Part shown: positions 36,485-48,541 of the stretch, one piece after another
Layout: each line of letters begins with the position of its first letter
Position numbering within the stretch: position 1 is the first letter of the stretch
Origin: a candidate division SR1 bacterium
Lineage (GTDB): Bacteria; Patescibacteriota; Gracilibacteria; Absconditabacterales; Absconditicoccaceae
Direction of reading: 5' to 3'
NCBI GenBank assembly: GCA_026397475.1
Contig: JAPLUT010000004.1
Coordinates: 1 to 64,000, forward strand
DNA length: 64,000 nt
Position numbers and translations under genes: made by a program
Notes under the pieces: generated by a model
The model's database searches: none
What the model was told of the DNA's origin: nothing
The model's input: the letters and a program-made list of their open reading frames with translations, nothing else

Positions 36485-37045
36485 ATGAATATAAGAGCAA
36501 GAATCAATGCGAGAAAAATAGTACTTTCCTATTTGTATCAGCATTGTTTTTTTGTTAATTTACTTTTGGAAGACAAGGTACTTACGGATTCATTATTTAT
36601 AGATTATATTTTCAAAACTGATAAGTGAATGTACGATGAAGAAAAAGAAAAACTTAAGGGAGAGATAAAAAAGCACGTAAAACTCTATACTGCAGAAGAT
36701 TTCAAAGAATTTATTGACTGTTTTTTTGATGAACGGGCTGGGGAAGACATAGATTTTGATTACATCGCAAAAGTCGGAACTACGTTTCATAAATATATTA
36801 CAACTATAGAAACACAGGTTAATACTTATGCGCAGACTTTCCAATATGCGCAGATGGATCCTTTGGATCAAGCAATATTCCTTCTTGGGTATACGGAGTG
36901 GAAAGAGCTCGAGACGCCAAAAGAAGTGATGATCAACGAAATGATAGAACTCGCAAAAAGATATTCTGACGAATGAGCGCCTAAGTTACTTAATGGTATT
37001 ATGCACAAGATAATATTGGCGGGAACTGAAGAAATCAAGGCATAA
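36485..37045 (+). CDS. nusB: Transcription antitermination factor NusB
   Basis: 186 residues, stop TAA. The N terminus RINARKIVLSYLYQ matches the RNA-binding helix RRxAREhALqaLYq. The C-terminal half has MDPLDQAIFLLGYTEWKELE, then PKEVMINEMIELAKRYSDEG and APKLLNGIMHKI, the standard NusB helices. It is longer than usual (~140) because of a Lys/Glu-rich middle. Two Gly are TGA. It ends the r-protein/RNAP block before a terminator; nusA lies at 60 kb. Confidence 0.85.
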
Positions 37046-37054
37046 CAAAATATC

Positions 37055-37091
37055 TAAAAAACAGATGAGCATCTCAGCTTATCTGTTTTTA
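37055..37091 (+). terminator. Terminator of the r-protein/RNAP block
   Basis: AAAAACAGATaAG-type stem: AAAAACAGAT ... ATCTGTTTTT with the inner GAG/CTT region as a loop; T5 and A5 flanks make it bidirectional. Confidence 0.8.
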
Positions 37092-37166
37092 AAAATTATA
37101 AATTCTTTTATCCACGAATGTAGAAAATTATTTTTTTTATAAATTTAAAATTTAAAATTCAAAATT

Positions 37167-40100
37167 CTACTTGTTATTATTTCTAATAAATGTTTGGATC
37201 TCTGTAAGCGTAGAAAAGTATCTTACTTTCATGAGTTTGTAGGACATGTATCATCTGTCAGTTCTATATATTATATAGTCTTTTCCATTTGGGGTAGTAT
37301 AGGTTTGTGGGGTGAAAGTAACGTCAATTTGGTGACTTCGAATGGCTTGAGGTATGTTGTTATTATCGATAAAATTGCGAAGTTCCGCGATGCTACTAAA
37401 ATATCTATTTACAGTAAACTCAGTTGAGCTATATCATTGGGATCCATATTGGATAGTATATACTTTTCCGTTTGGAGCAATATGTCTATTTGGATTTGCA
37501 TTAGTAAACATAAGCGATGAATTACTATAGGTGTTGATATGACAATCTCCAGGATTTTTAGAATCGATATATCTAGTAAGTGAATCGCGATTTGCAAAGT
37601 ATGTGATTACTCTGAATGTCGGTGAAATATATGCTAATTTTGTGTTATCAAAACTTACAGGATATTGTTTGCAATTTGGAGCGGTATGTACTCAAGTATT
37701 TACTGCTATATTCCCTCCTATTGCTCAACTGATAAGTGTTGCTAAGTATTCAAGATTACAATCATGAGTAAATCCTATTTGGTCAGTGAGCATGCTTTGC
37801 ATAGTATACAAGAATTCATTAAACCTGCTTAAGTCTCCTGTATAGTTTTGCACTAATTCATTAAATATGGATTGGGTAGCGAGCATTTGCGTATCTGATA
37901 ATGAGCAGCCTGTTCATGGTTTAGTCGTTACTCCAAATGCTAGTGTTCTATTTGCTAAAGTAAGTACTCAAGTAATTGTTCTGCTATAGATACTACTTGA
38001 TCTAACCGTCATACCTATAGTATCTCCATTTTGGACAAAAGTTCCTGTTCCTCTATTGCTTCCATTTTTAGAAAGTGTGGCGTTCGCATCAGTACTTGCC
38101 CAAATCATGAGACCTGGTTTGATGCCATCAAGAATAATGGTGCTCGAGTCATATTGTGTTGATAGATTCGCATTATTTATCCCTGTAAGATGTCGTCCCG
38201 TAGAATTTATAGCTTTAAAGTATCCGTTATTGCTTCGAGAAGAGTAGTTACCGTCTCTATCTTTTCCTCTTATTCTCAAATAATATCTATTAGTAATCGT
38301 GCTAAAGTTGGTCCTTGGCGCACCCATAGTATCTGTAGTGGTGGATATAAATCATGTATTCACGATGCTTGAAAAGTTGCTATCGTCTGCGATTTCATAG
38401 GCATATCAAGCTAATCATGATCAGGTATCTACACTCGCGTTCCATTCAAATGTTATAAAGAACATTTCTTCTCCACTGAGCGGATAGGTAAGTATTGGAG
38501 CTGTCGGTGGTGTTACGTCAGATCATTTTGTAGTGATAGTGAACATTCAAGTTCATAGTCCTATAGTTACGTATCAGGTAATGGTTTGTGTATATCATGA
38601 TGTTGAAAGTACTAATGCTTTTATTTGGTTTCCATTATATACGAGTAGTCCTGCTGTTCAAGAATTAATAAGCGTTGTCCCAGAATATATTTCTAGTCTT
38701 CCAGATGCACTAGTAGGGTCGAAAGTGATGGATGATAAAACCCCAGTTTCAAGACCCGATACTGTTATGGTACTTCCTGTTAATGTATTTAAAGGTACGC
38801 TTGTAAGGCTGCTGAAAGTAAATGATCAGCTAGTAGGCGTTTGGATAAAGTTTCTTGTGGTTACAGAAAATCATGTAGTAACAGATCAGATAGTTATTGT
38901 ACCCGTTATGGTCTGATTATATCCTGTTCTTGTAAGTACATTTATTTTTATAGTATCTCAATTATTTGCCAATCAGGTGAGTCCAAAGTTGCTTCCGCTT
39001 ATGGTGAGGTATCCGGAGCTTGTGCTAGGATTGAAACTCAAGGTAACAAGCACAGGAGTATTTATCGTCCCTGCGGTATATACGTTAGTAGTATACCAGC
39101 TATTTAATTCTGCTGTACCACTTCATACAAAACTTACTGCTTCTGGAGTATCGTCCCAGATAGCGAATATTTCAGCAATATATTTGCTTGCATTATATTG
39201 CGAAGGAATTTGCACAAGGGCATTTCCGGCATCATACCTAACGGGGACTTTTTGTTTGTACATACTCAATCCAAATGCATAGTTTACATAGGTATTGTAA
39301 GATGACTCAAATGCAGATACATATCAAATATCATTACAGTACGTGCCAAGGAGTGTTGCTCAGTTTCCAGAAAGCGTTGGATTACTCGCATCTAAACATG
39401 ACATCGTAGTGTCTCCTGTACTTAGTACTCCCGCATAGGCAAACAATCCAGCCGCACCAGCAGAAAGAAAACTATCGTTAGCATTTGTTCCATCAAGATT
39501 ACCTCATGTGTTATCAAAAAGTTTTAATTCTCAATAAAATTTATTTCCTACAGAATTATATAGTGTTTGGATACCTACACCATTATGATATATTTTCACA
39601 TCATTCAATACGTTTCCAGAAGCATTTTTTAAATAAATACCTGCATCGCTATTATTGTAGATAGCAGCTCTATTTATTATGTTCTCTTGGGTAGTAAGAT
39701 CTCAGAAAACTCCAATCATATTATTATAGGACTGAAAGTTGTTCATGGTGTTTCTATTTGATCCATTAGCAAACCAGATTCCATAAGATCCATTATTATA
39801 AGTTTGGGTATTGTTGATTACATTATAATTAGATGCATAATACAAATGAATACCAGCTGCGGAATTATTAAATGCTTGGGTATTTATGATCGTGGTGTGA
39901 TGCGATCCAAGTCCAAGATAAATTCCATAAAGAGAGTTATTATACACTTGAGCATTATTGATGGTATTGTTATTCGTAGTTCCATCAAATTTTATTGCTA
40001 TTTGTGCTTTTGGAGAAGAAAGCATAGTACTATAGAACAATCCATCAACCTTGATGCTATCTATAATAATATTGCGTTTGTTGCTTGCGTACAGCATATT

Positions 40101-41729
40101 GCTTATTCCTACGGTGCTTGATTTGGTAAATCTTGTATCATTGTTTCCTATAAGAGCGATACAGTTCCCATTGAAAATGAATCCGTTTCCTGTCGAGCTC
40201 GTAATGGCAGATCTGTATTCTCCACCTGTAAGAAGATATATTGTATGATCTTCAAATTTATTATTTGCCGTAGTAAATGATCCCGGAGTAAGTGTTTTTA
40301 CCAAAAATGCTGAAAGTGAACATCAGTTAGTCTGCCAGTTTTGGGTAAATGTAGATCATGATCAGAAATATTGGTTAACAAGTAGCTGTTGATCGATAGG
40401 CAAAGTAGAATCAGGTTCGGCAATATATCTACTAGCGATATAGTCAGGGTATTCCATCAATGTGCTTCCATCAAAAACAATAGGGGCAATTTGTTTTAAA
40501 ATATTTCATCCAAAGATATATCTTATTGGGTTTTTATTTTGATTGAATGTTGATTGTGTCCCTCTCAGTGATGATAAGGTAGTTCAGCTCAAGAGATATT
40601 GTCCGCTTCCATTCTGTGGATTTGTAAATCGTTCATAATCTAGACTCACGGATCAGGTATCTAATGATCCTTCTGTTCGTGAAGAAACAGGTATAATCGA
40701 ATCAAAAACAATTGTTCCCGTGCTGATATCTGTCGTGTTGTTAAAAAATCTTAACAATCAATATCCTGTTGCATATCCTCATGGGAAGGTATCTAGTCCC
40801 GTATCGTTATTGTAAAAAGAGACGTTATTGATGATACTATCAGAGATATGTAGTCCAATATTGTTATTATAAAATACTGAATTGTTTATAGCTCAATAAA
40901 TTATGGAAGGGAACCATCATCATGGACCATCCATTCAAATAGTATTGTTAAATACTTGCGAATTGCTTAATGAAAGAGCGATTGCTCTTATACCTCCTGT
41001 ATTATTATATATCAAAGAATTGTTGATATTAAAGTATGCTCATATCGCTCATATGACATTATTATAAATTCTTGAATTACTAATGCTGTTTATTGCTGAT
41101 CATCAAAAAGAAACGATCCCTCATCATACCGTATTAGATATAGCGATATTGTTGATGCTGTTATTCGTCGTAGAACTAATATCTACTCATGTAGCAGCTC
41201 AATTTCCATTTATTTTTATGTTATCTATAATGGTTTTATCTTTGTGGCTATCAACAATAACCGGAGATATTGTACTATTGCCTGGTTTGATGAAGACGTC
41301 TCCTTTACCAAGAAAAGCAGAACAGTTTCCATTCAAGACGATAGGGGTAGTTAAGGTATAGCTTCCTGCATTAAGGATATATATAGTATTGGCAGCTCAA
41401 GTAAATCAAGCAAATCCTGTAGAGAGAGTTACGATATTTGTCGGAATACAACTTCCTGTCCATAGTCTTGTATATGCTGTTGCGCCTGGAGTTCCATCTC
41501 CAAATAATGCGTACATGATATTCGCATTTGTAGGGCTTTGATCCCAAAAATCATTTGTTAAAAATCCTCACCATTGCCAGCTTGCAGAAGTTTGACTCAA
41601 GATGTTTGATGCTCATCGAAGCATCCCAATAATTGCTAATGCAATAATTGCAAAAGCATGATGAATCTTCTTATGAAAATTTTCAATAAGCGATTCAGGA
41701 TGTTTGATGTGATGGAAAGGTGATTTCAT
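37167..41729 (-). CDS. Giant beta-helix surface protein (1520 residues)
   Basis: One code-25 frame, stop TAG. It has a basic N terminus (MKSPFHHIKHPESLIENFHK) then a hydrophobic signal/anchor (AFAIIALAIIGML). Residues ~110-700 form two parallel beta-helix blocks (NTIYILNAGSY, NNTQTYNNGSYG, NTINNAQVYNNSLYG repeats). Ig/fibronectin-like domains follow (APILTYPLSGEEMFFITFEW, then RYYLRIRGKDRDGN). From ~1250 there is a helical Cys-containing module and a Tyr/Asn-rich tail with repeated APNGK-x-Y and GYMSYKLMKVRYF motifs, shared with the upstream neighbour. It is probably a secreted adhesin or envelope protein. It is a paralog of the protein at the left edge of the window, but that one lacks the C-terminal module. 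Confidence 0.85.
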
Positions 41730-41787
41730 GGGATGATAATTTTAAGTTTTAAATTCATAACATTGTTCTGTATACTTTCTAATTGAA

Positions 41788-44508
41788 TTATCGTCTACTT
41801 GGATTGTTGGCATCGATATATTTTTTTATGTCGGTAACTGTTTGATAGTATCTTACTTTCATAAGCTTGTATGACATATATCATCTATCGGTTTTATATA
41901 TTCTATATTCTTTTCCATTAGGCGCTGCATAGGTAATAGGAGTAAATGCAGTATCTACAGTATGTGTCCAAATATCTTTTGCTGGATTTTTTAAGTCAAC
42001 ATACATGCTGATGCTTGAAAGAGAGTCGAAGTATTTAGGACTAGCAAACTCTGTTGCAGAATATCCACCATATTGTCAAACAAAATGATATATTTTTCCA
42101 TTAGGCGCTATGTGCTTCATGGGATTGGAAATATCGTTAGTTCGAAAACTTGTTGTATAGGTGTTGATATGACAATCTCCTGGGTTGTAAAAATCAAGAT
42201 GTCTAATCAATGATTCGCGATTCACAAAATAGTATCTATTAATCATGTTGGGTGCGTAATAAGCTTGTTGTGCTGTATCATATCATATGCTATATTCTTT
42301 ACAGTTTGGCGTGATATGATTGTTCGTATCGATACCTCCTTCGAAACCAAGATCAGCTTGAATCAAAGTAAGAAGATATTCTAGAGTACAACTATTGCTT
42401 AGGCTTGTTTCGTCTTGTACCATGCTCTGGAAAGTAGTTAAGAATTCAGCGAGCTTAGATATGTCATTATTGTATTGTGATTTCAGTGTCTGATACATAT
42501 TTTGAATAACAAGTTTTTCTCCTGCACTCAAGATACAATTACTTAATTTCGTAGTTAAAGAAAATACTCAAGTAAGTCAAAGAACATGGAGTTCTGAGCT
42601 AACTGTTGTATTGTAGGTGTTGCTAGAAATCATTTCTATATATATAGTATCGCTTGAAGTTACTATCCCTGTGGTTCAATTTCCTCCCGTAGTATTATTT
42701 ATAAATAACATTCATCTTGAAATATCTATCAGGGTAGGTCAGGTGAGCCCAAGAATATAAATAGGATCAGATTGATAAACTCTATCAAGATCAACATTTC
42801 TTAGCCATATCGTTGGAGTTACAATAAATATTCATGTTGAAGATGCACAGTATTGATTAGAAGTAGTAAATGTAAGTGTTGAAGATGCTCATGACATGCC
42901 GAAATTATCTATGGCTAGTATTCTTATATAGTAAGTTCCTAAAGAGAGTAATGGTGTATTGATGCTGATAGATGTGATGGTATTTGCTACCGTTCAGCTC
43001 ATCATCAATCATGTTGTCATGCCGCTATTATTATAAATTTCATATTTGTATTGGAGGAGTCAGATTCCACTATCAGTTGCTGCTGTTCGTGATACCGTAA
43101 GCGGAAGTGACGAACAAATATTCGTCTCTGTTGTTGTAGGAAGAGTGATGGTAGGTGTGGTAGGTGCAAGAGTATCTACATAGACTCTTTTAGCAGAATC
43201 TGTATAGCTACATGATCATGTCGTATATGTGCTTCAGAAATAATTCCAATTATTAGTGATGATAAGAGAAATAGGTAAGATTGAAAAATTGAAAATTCAT
43301 GTACCTACATAATCACCTGAAAATGGATTCTCAAGATAGCTTCCAGAAACGTAAAAGTATGCGGGCTCAGTAACTCATAATTGCATCAATATCCCCGTTC
43401 TGTTTGTATAATATGTCCCTAATGATTGATTAGTAACAAGACTTCCAGAAGCTGAAGCAAAGCTGATCTCTCATTGAAAATCTGGATTACATCATGTTCA
43501 TTCGGGAGCTACTACTCAAGTGCCTCATACATGAAATGATATATTGTTTCCACATTGAGGACCAGGACCACCTACTCATTGTACTGTACATGTTGCTATA
43601 TAATCTCAAGTGCTTAGACCAGAACCATACATCCAAGTCCATGAATTTGCAGTAGTGATAGCTCATGTTTGATAGAGAGGAGAAAATCCTCCAGAAAGAA
43701 ATACGCTAAGAATATATCCTTGTACGTTTGATCCATAACATGAAAAGGTCATATCTGTATGTGTTGGAATAATTACAGGAGGAGTAGAGGGAGAAGAATC
43801 AAAATTTTGACACCAAGGAACGTTCATATTTACTTCTGCGATACCTCAGTTGCTATCAAATATAAATCCGCTATGTACTCATCAGGTAAGAATTCTTAAG
43901 TTATGATCAAAGGCGATTGTAGTAAGTGCACCACTAATTGCATTGCCGGTAAAATCATATGCTAATCATGCAATCGTACGAAATCTTTCTGATCAAAAAA
44001 GATAATCTATTTGCCCATAAACATCATTGGCATTAGGAGTATATCCTCAGCTTAATGTGCTACAATTGGTAAACAGTCCGTTACTCATGGTCATGGTTTC
44101 ATATCACGATCACTGTCCGCTCAGAATAGAAAGATTCCCTGTATCTAAAGGCCAAATTCTTCGCCCTCTTTGGTTGTTGTAGTAAATTCATCTCAAGTGT
44201 CCGGTACATTCAATAGCTTGGGCGCTATTATTGATCGTAATCTCTTGGGGAGTAGAAAGAGTTTCAATATCTTGCCAAAAGACAATACCTACGAAATTAT
44301 TTCATCAAAATCTAAAATATGTATTTGAGTAATATCCTGAGTTGAACCATCAAGAGAACATAGTCTGAAGACTATTTTCAAAGGGAAGATTCTCAGCATG
44401 GATAAGCTTCATGCTTGCCATAAATATGCCACAAAACAAGAAGGCCCCCAAAAGAAGCTTGCTTATACTTGGCATTTTGCGATAGTAATGAGTGATTTTG
44501 TTGATCAT
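41788..44508 (-). CDS. Large secreted Ig-like protein sharing the C-terminal module
   Basis: 906 residues, stop TAA. It has a signal peptide (MPSISKLLLGAFLFCGIFMA; an ATG 11 codons upstream is used as start). There is no beta-helix; the middle holds several Ig/fibronectin-like domains (TPTITLPTTTETNICSSLPL, then SLGTYYIRILAIDNFG). The last ~300 residues match the downstream protein: CTLEYLLTLIQADLG, NPGDCHINTY, HIAPNGKIYHF, APNGKEYRIYKTDRGYMSYK. The genes are 58 bp apart and likely share the promoter at 44543-44570. Functionally a surface protein, by inference. Confidence 0.82.
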
Positions 44509-44542
44509 TATAGCGATTCAAACAGTAAAGACGTATAGTACT

Positions 44543-44570
44543 ATTATATCCTCGCTAGGTAAATAATCAA
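44543..44570 (-). promoter_or_regulatory. Promoter of the 41.8-44.5 / 37.2-41.7 kb surface operon
   Basis: On minus: TTGATT, 16 nt, TATAAT. The -35 overlaps the U-tract of the upstream terminator. Confidence 0.6.
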
Positions 44571-44608
44571 AAAAACACTGTCTTTGCTCCTAGATTAGAT
44601 TGACAGTG
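44569..44608 (-). terminator. Terminator of murL
   Basis: Stem ACACTGTC / GACAGTGT with a ~19-nt loop; an A-run on plus gives the U-tract on minus. It lies 67 bp after the murL stop. Confidence 0.7.
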
Positions 44609-44674
44609 TCTGTAAAATATTTGTGGTATGTATTATTGTTTGTCGGGCAAAAGACAAAATTTCTTTTGAAATAC

Positions 44675-46144
44675 TTATAGTGGCAAAATATTTTGAAATA
44701 TCTTTGCTATATGGGTATCTTCATGATAGGTTGTGAGAAGTTTTTTCTCGAGATTAATAAGGTCATTCTGAGAGAGTTTAGGCAATATATCATTTTTGAA
44801 AAATTCCATAATCGGGGAAGTCTGTAAATTATTTTTTCAGAAATCTGATCTTAAAATTTTTTCATACTGAAGATACATTCCATAGGTGACTTCTTCATTG
44901 GTTCCCACACATTCAAAGGGTTTGATTCCATCGACGCCAAGAAGATTTTTATATAAGGGAAGTAATTCGCTATTTTCATACAATTCTTGTCCAAAAATTG
45001 TCTGCGTATCTTCATCGCTTATAAAAGGTCTCAATGTAGTGTATACAAAAGCGCATTTAGGACAGATTCCACATCGACGATGATCTGTGGTTTTATTTTT
45101 TTCTATAATTTTAAAATTATTGTTACAGCTACTAAAACTATCAAAATAATGACGATGCTGAGCAAATAATTTAGCTATTTTTATCTCATACATTCCCCTC
45201 AATAAACTAAAATATTCTATATCAGGAGAAATATGTTTTTTTATATACGCATTAAAGTCTGATTCAAACTGATAGCTTTTGCTTCGTTGATGGTTGATCT
45301 CTATCCCATCCAAAAAGGTATTTCCCTCGTTGGCACTTTTCTCATTAGACATAATAATATATCTATAGTCATAGAGATATGCTGCAGCAACAAGGACAAA
45401 TGCTATAATCCCGCTGATAGGGACATGTCCATTATAATATCATTGCTGGTTCATATCAAAAAGTTTAGCGTCCATCGTCCTCTGCATAATCAATCTTGGG
45501 GCTCAAACCTTGTCGCCTACGACCTTGTGGAGATAGTAATCTTTTCCAAATGTAGAAGTGTAAAAAGGAATATTCATTGTTTTTACAAGTTCTATGCTGA
45601 CGAGACTATCTTTGCCTCATCCAAGAGCAATCATGGGAAGTTGTGAGGAAGAGGAGAATAGATTTTGAGCTATTTTTTCCCCTCAGCTAACGAAATGGAT
45701 GAAGTCCTTAGGAGAGAGTTTGTTGGTATAGAAAAATTCTCCTAGTCCTTGGGTGTAAAATGTTTCCCGGAATTTCTGCTGATCTGTATCAATTGTCCCC
45801 TTTTCTATAACTAAATTCTTGGTAGGAAAAAGTTTATAATAGCTAATCCCCAGCGCTAAAGAAAGAGGGAAGAGGAGGGTGGTTATGATGTCTGGGTCTA
45901 TGCTTTTTATGGCTGTAAATTCTGGGCATGAAAAATCGATAGTTTCTGTAAAATCAACTTCGTGATCGAAAGAATAAAAAAAAGAGGCCTTGAGGGTCTT
46001 TGAATCGAAATTATATCAGGTAAAATAGAAGCTATCAAAACTTTTCATTTCCCATAGAGGAATAATAAAGCTATAGTAGGGCTTTATACTAGCCATTGAG
46101 GCAGAAAAATCAAGTAAATACGCCGAAGTATTCATTCACGGCAT
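44675..46144 (-). CDS. murL: MurL-like UDP-MurNAc-L-Ala-L-Glu epimerase
   Basis: 489 residues under code 25, stop TAA. Family features: an N-terminal strand-rich part (YFTGYNFDSKTLKASFFYSF, then EVDFTETIDFS), then the nucleotide-binding ALGGGKDSLVSIEL (one of its Gly is TGA), MSNEKSANEGNT, a zinc-like CGICPKCAFVYTTLRPF and the typical KPFECVGTNEEV. MurL is known to epimerise the terminal L-Glu of UDP-MurNAc-L-Ala-L-Glu to D-Glu in an ATP-dependent way, working after a MurD variant that adds L-Glu. The divergent murD 450 bp away supports this role. I rate the family call good and the exact reaction likely. Confidence 0.8.
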
Positions 46145-46171
46145 TGAGATGTAATTTAGATCACAAATCTA

Positions 46172-46199
46172 TTGACATTGCATAGGAAATATATATAAA
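46172..46199 (+). promoter_or_regulatory. Promoter for the 44-residue membrane protein
   Basis: TTGACA, 16 nt, TATAAA, followed by an A-rich leader to the ATG at 46245. Confidence 0.6.
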
Positions 46200-46244
46200 A
46201 GTAAAACAAATAATAAAGTAAACAAAAAAATAAATTAGAAAAGT

Positions 46245-46379
46245 ATGCTACTAAGTTTTTTTACAACAAACAACCTGCCTCTAGTATTTGGAATCCTATT
46301 TATAATCGCCTTTTTGGGCGTTATTGTCAAAACAAGTTTTTGGCCAAAAAGAAAAACGGAAGAATTGGACTCCCAGTAA
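46245..46379 (+). CDS. 44-residue single-pass membrane protein
   Basis: MLLSFFTTNNLPLVFGILFI then IAFLGVIVKTSFWPKRKTEE: one hydrophobic helix (about residues 11-28) and a basic, then acidic C terminus; stop TAA. It has a clear promoter (16-nt spacing), an A-rich leader and a terminator, which is the main evidence that this short frame is expressed. Both Gly use GGN. It stands between the divergent murL and murD genes. Function unknown. Confidence 0.55.
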   Translation: MLLSFFTTNNLPLVFGILFIIAFLGVIVKTSFWPKRKTEELDSQ

Positions 46380-46414
46380 AAGAGGACAAAACACCACCAG
46401 TAGTATTAATATTT

Positions 46415-46440
46415 CGGCCTGTATTAGGCCGTTTTTTTTT
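46415..46440 (+). terminator. Terminator after the 44-residue gene
   Basis: Stem CGGCCT / AGGCCG with loop GTATT followed by nine T. Confidence 0.85.
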
Positions 46441-46445
46441 ATCAC

Positions 46446-46532
46446 ATAGAAATTCCAAAATAATTTCTATTCAACTGCGCTGGATAAAAACGACGTGAAA
46501 GTTCTTTATGGAACTTTCTGCGTCTTATTTTA
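46446..46532. repeat. Structured ~87-bp repeat, copy 1
   Basis: ATAGAAATTccaaaatAATTTCTAT, then GCTGGATAAAAACGACG, then GAAAGTTCtttatgGAACTTTC and GCGTCTTATTTTA. The same order of blocks is found at 63187-63273 with compensating changes in the stems (AGTTC/GAACT here, AGTTTC/GAAACT there). Confidence 0.65.
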
Positions 46533-46597
46533 AATTGCATTTTCTCAGCAAAATAGTATGGTTAACACCGACAATTCTTATATCTTTTTTTCGAGAT

Positions 46598-47980
46598 ATG
46601 ATAGCTTTTGAAAAATATATGAATAAAAAAATTGCTATTCTTTGATATGGAAGGGAGGGGAAATCTTCTCTGCATTTTCTTTTGAAAATCGGTGTGTCTT
46701 CAAAAAATATTACTATTCTAGATGGAGCAAAAAAAATAGAATGACTGGCTAAGGAGTTTGAGTACCTGACTAGCACTTTTGGCACGGATGCTGACTTTAA
46801 TATTATCCTTGGAAATAATTATCTGGATACTCTCAAAAAATTTGATCTGATTATCAAAACTCCAGGTATATCACTTTACAACGAAAAGGTTTCTCCTTAC
46901 AAAGGAAAGATTACTTCTCAAGCTCAAATATTTTTTGATTACTATCAAGGAAAAATTATTGCAGTTTCCTGAACTAAAGGAAAATCAACTACCTCTACTT
47001 TGACCTATGAGACGCTCAAGCATGCAGGAAAAGATGCTATCTTGATAGGAAATATATGAAATCCTATGCTTGATTATCTCGATATAAAAAATCTTGCATC
47101 GCAAAAAGATCAATATGCTGTCATAGAAACATCAAGTTATATGCTAGAATGACTTACTAAGAAAAACTATATTAGTATGTTATTAAACATTTACTCTGAT
47201 CATATCGATCGACATGATGGATTTGAAAATTATAAAAATGCGAAGCTCAATATCCTCAGGGGAAGTGAGCATAATCTCATCAGAGACGAAATCGTAGAAA
47301 ACAATACTTTCAAAGATAAAAATATCCGTAGTTTTTGATACGCAGGAAATTATTTCTATCAAGAAGGAAAATTTTATGCAAATAAAAAGAAGGTGTTCGA
47401 TACCCATGCCATCATCTTGGAATGAGAGCACAATATGATGAATATCTCTGCCGTGATAGGAGTCTGTGATATTATGAAAATAAAATATAAAGTACTAGAA
47501 GAAACGATAGCAAAGTTTAAATGACTCCCTCATAGGATGGAAAAAATATGAACCTATGGTTGAATTATTTGGATTGATGACGCTATTTCTACGACTCCAG
47601 AAAGCACCATTCAGGCGATTCAAACTTTTGGGAAACAGATAGATACTATTTTTCTTGGAGGGACAGATAGGGGATATGTTTTTGATGATTTGATTACTTG
47701 TATATATGATTACGGAATTAGAAATGTCGTTGTTTTTCCTGATTCTGGAAAAAGAATAGCAGAAGCAATTAAAAAGAAGGATATGCCTGCCGGCAAAAAA
47801 ATGCTCGGTATAAAAATACTGCAAACCAAGTCCATGAAAGAAGCGGTAGAATTTGCCTATAAAAATACAAAAAATGGTAAGATATGCCTCTTGTCAACAG
47901 CCTCACCAAGTTATAGTGTACGAAAAAATTTTGAAGAAAAATGAAATCTTTTTCAACAATATAGTAAGGCATTAGTTTAA
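46598..47980 (+). CDS. murD: UDP-N-acetylmuramoylalanine-glutamate ligase
   Basis: 460 residues, stop TAA; the ATG at 46619 is an alternative. The Mur ligase order is present: an N-terminal Rossmann-like domain ([20 protein letters not shown]), IIKTPGIS, the ATP loop [10 protein letters not shown] with its first Gly at residue 125 encoded by [36 protein letters not shown], the C-terminal-domain [20 protein letters not shown] and LLSTASPSY. It adds glutamate to UDP-MurNAc-L-Ala. Pairing with a MurL-like gene suggests it may use L-Glu like MurD2; this is inference. Confidence 0.9.
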
Positions 47981-48011
47981 TAATATGTCGTCTATGGTGA
48001 AGCAAAATACA

Positions 48012-48039
48012 TTGACTTTAGCCGCGAAATAAGTAAGTA
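48012..48039 (+). promoter_or_regulatory. Promoter for 48065-48448
   Basis: TTGACT, 16 nt, TAAGTA, then the leader AAACACAAACAAAAG. Confidence 0.55.
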
Positions 48040-48064
48040 TATAAACACAAACAAAAGAATATTT

Positions 48065-48448
48065 ATGGATAGAAAACGGATTTTTAATGTCGCTGAGCTT
48101 GCTCACGAAGCCGAATTGCAAGCTATGAGGGAATTCATAGCAAAACACAAGTTCTGCGTTATAGAGCTTGATGAAACAACAATGGCCAATCCTATTCTAA
48201 GGGCAATGGCTATGAGAAGTTTTGATCACTACAAACATGTCGCTGTGATCGTACCTCCTCAAGGAGGATGCGCCGCATTCAATGCGGTGATCGATGGCTC
48301 TTCGAGCCATATAGACAAGAGGATGCTTCCTCACAAGGAAATCCCGAATGTTTTTCATCCCAAAGTGCATAGTTTTTTTTCTTCTCTTAAGGAAGAAGGT
48401 CTTGATTTTCAAATCAGGGGCATGCACACAATCGTATACAAAATATAG
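48065..48448 (+). CDS. TGA-free hypothetical protein
   Basis: 127 residues, stop TAG. It is a soluble alpha/beta protein (FIAKHKFCVIELDETT, HYKHVAVIVPPQGGCAAFNA, GLDFQIRGMHTIVYKI) rich in His. All five Gly use GGN. It has its own promoter and terminator, like the other TGA-free units, and is placed between murD and an isochorismatase-family gene. No family recognised. Confidence 0.6.
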   Translation: MDRKRIFNVAELAHEAELQAMREFIAKHKFCVIELDETTMANPILRAMAMRSFDHYKHVAVIVPPQGGCAAFNAVIDGSSSHIDKRMLPHKEIPNVFHPKVHSFFSSLKEEGLDFQIRGMHTIVYKI

Positions 48449-48478
48449 TCCGGTATTTCCGAACTATTTTTTTTTGTT
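48447..48478 (+). terminator. Terminator after 48065-48448
   Basis: ATAGTcCGG tattt CCGaACTAT followed by nine T; the stem starts inside the stop codon. Confidence 0.8.
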
Positions 48479-48541
48479 TTGAAAACAAATACTAAATCAG
48501 TATGCTCTATTTTACACAAATTTATTTGATTGTTCTAAAAT

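Noticed and set aside
46558-46600. Upstream ATG (46558) as the murD start
   Set aside because: It is in a different frame from murD.
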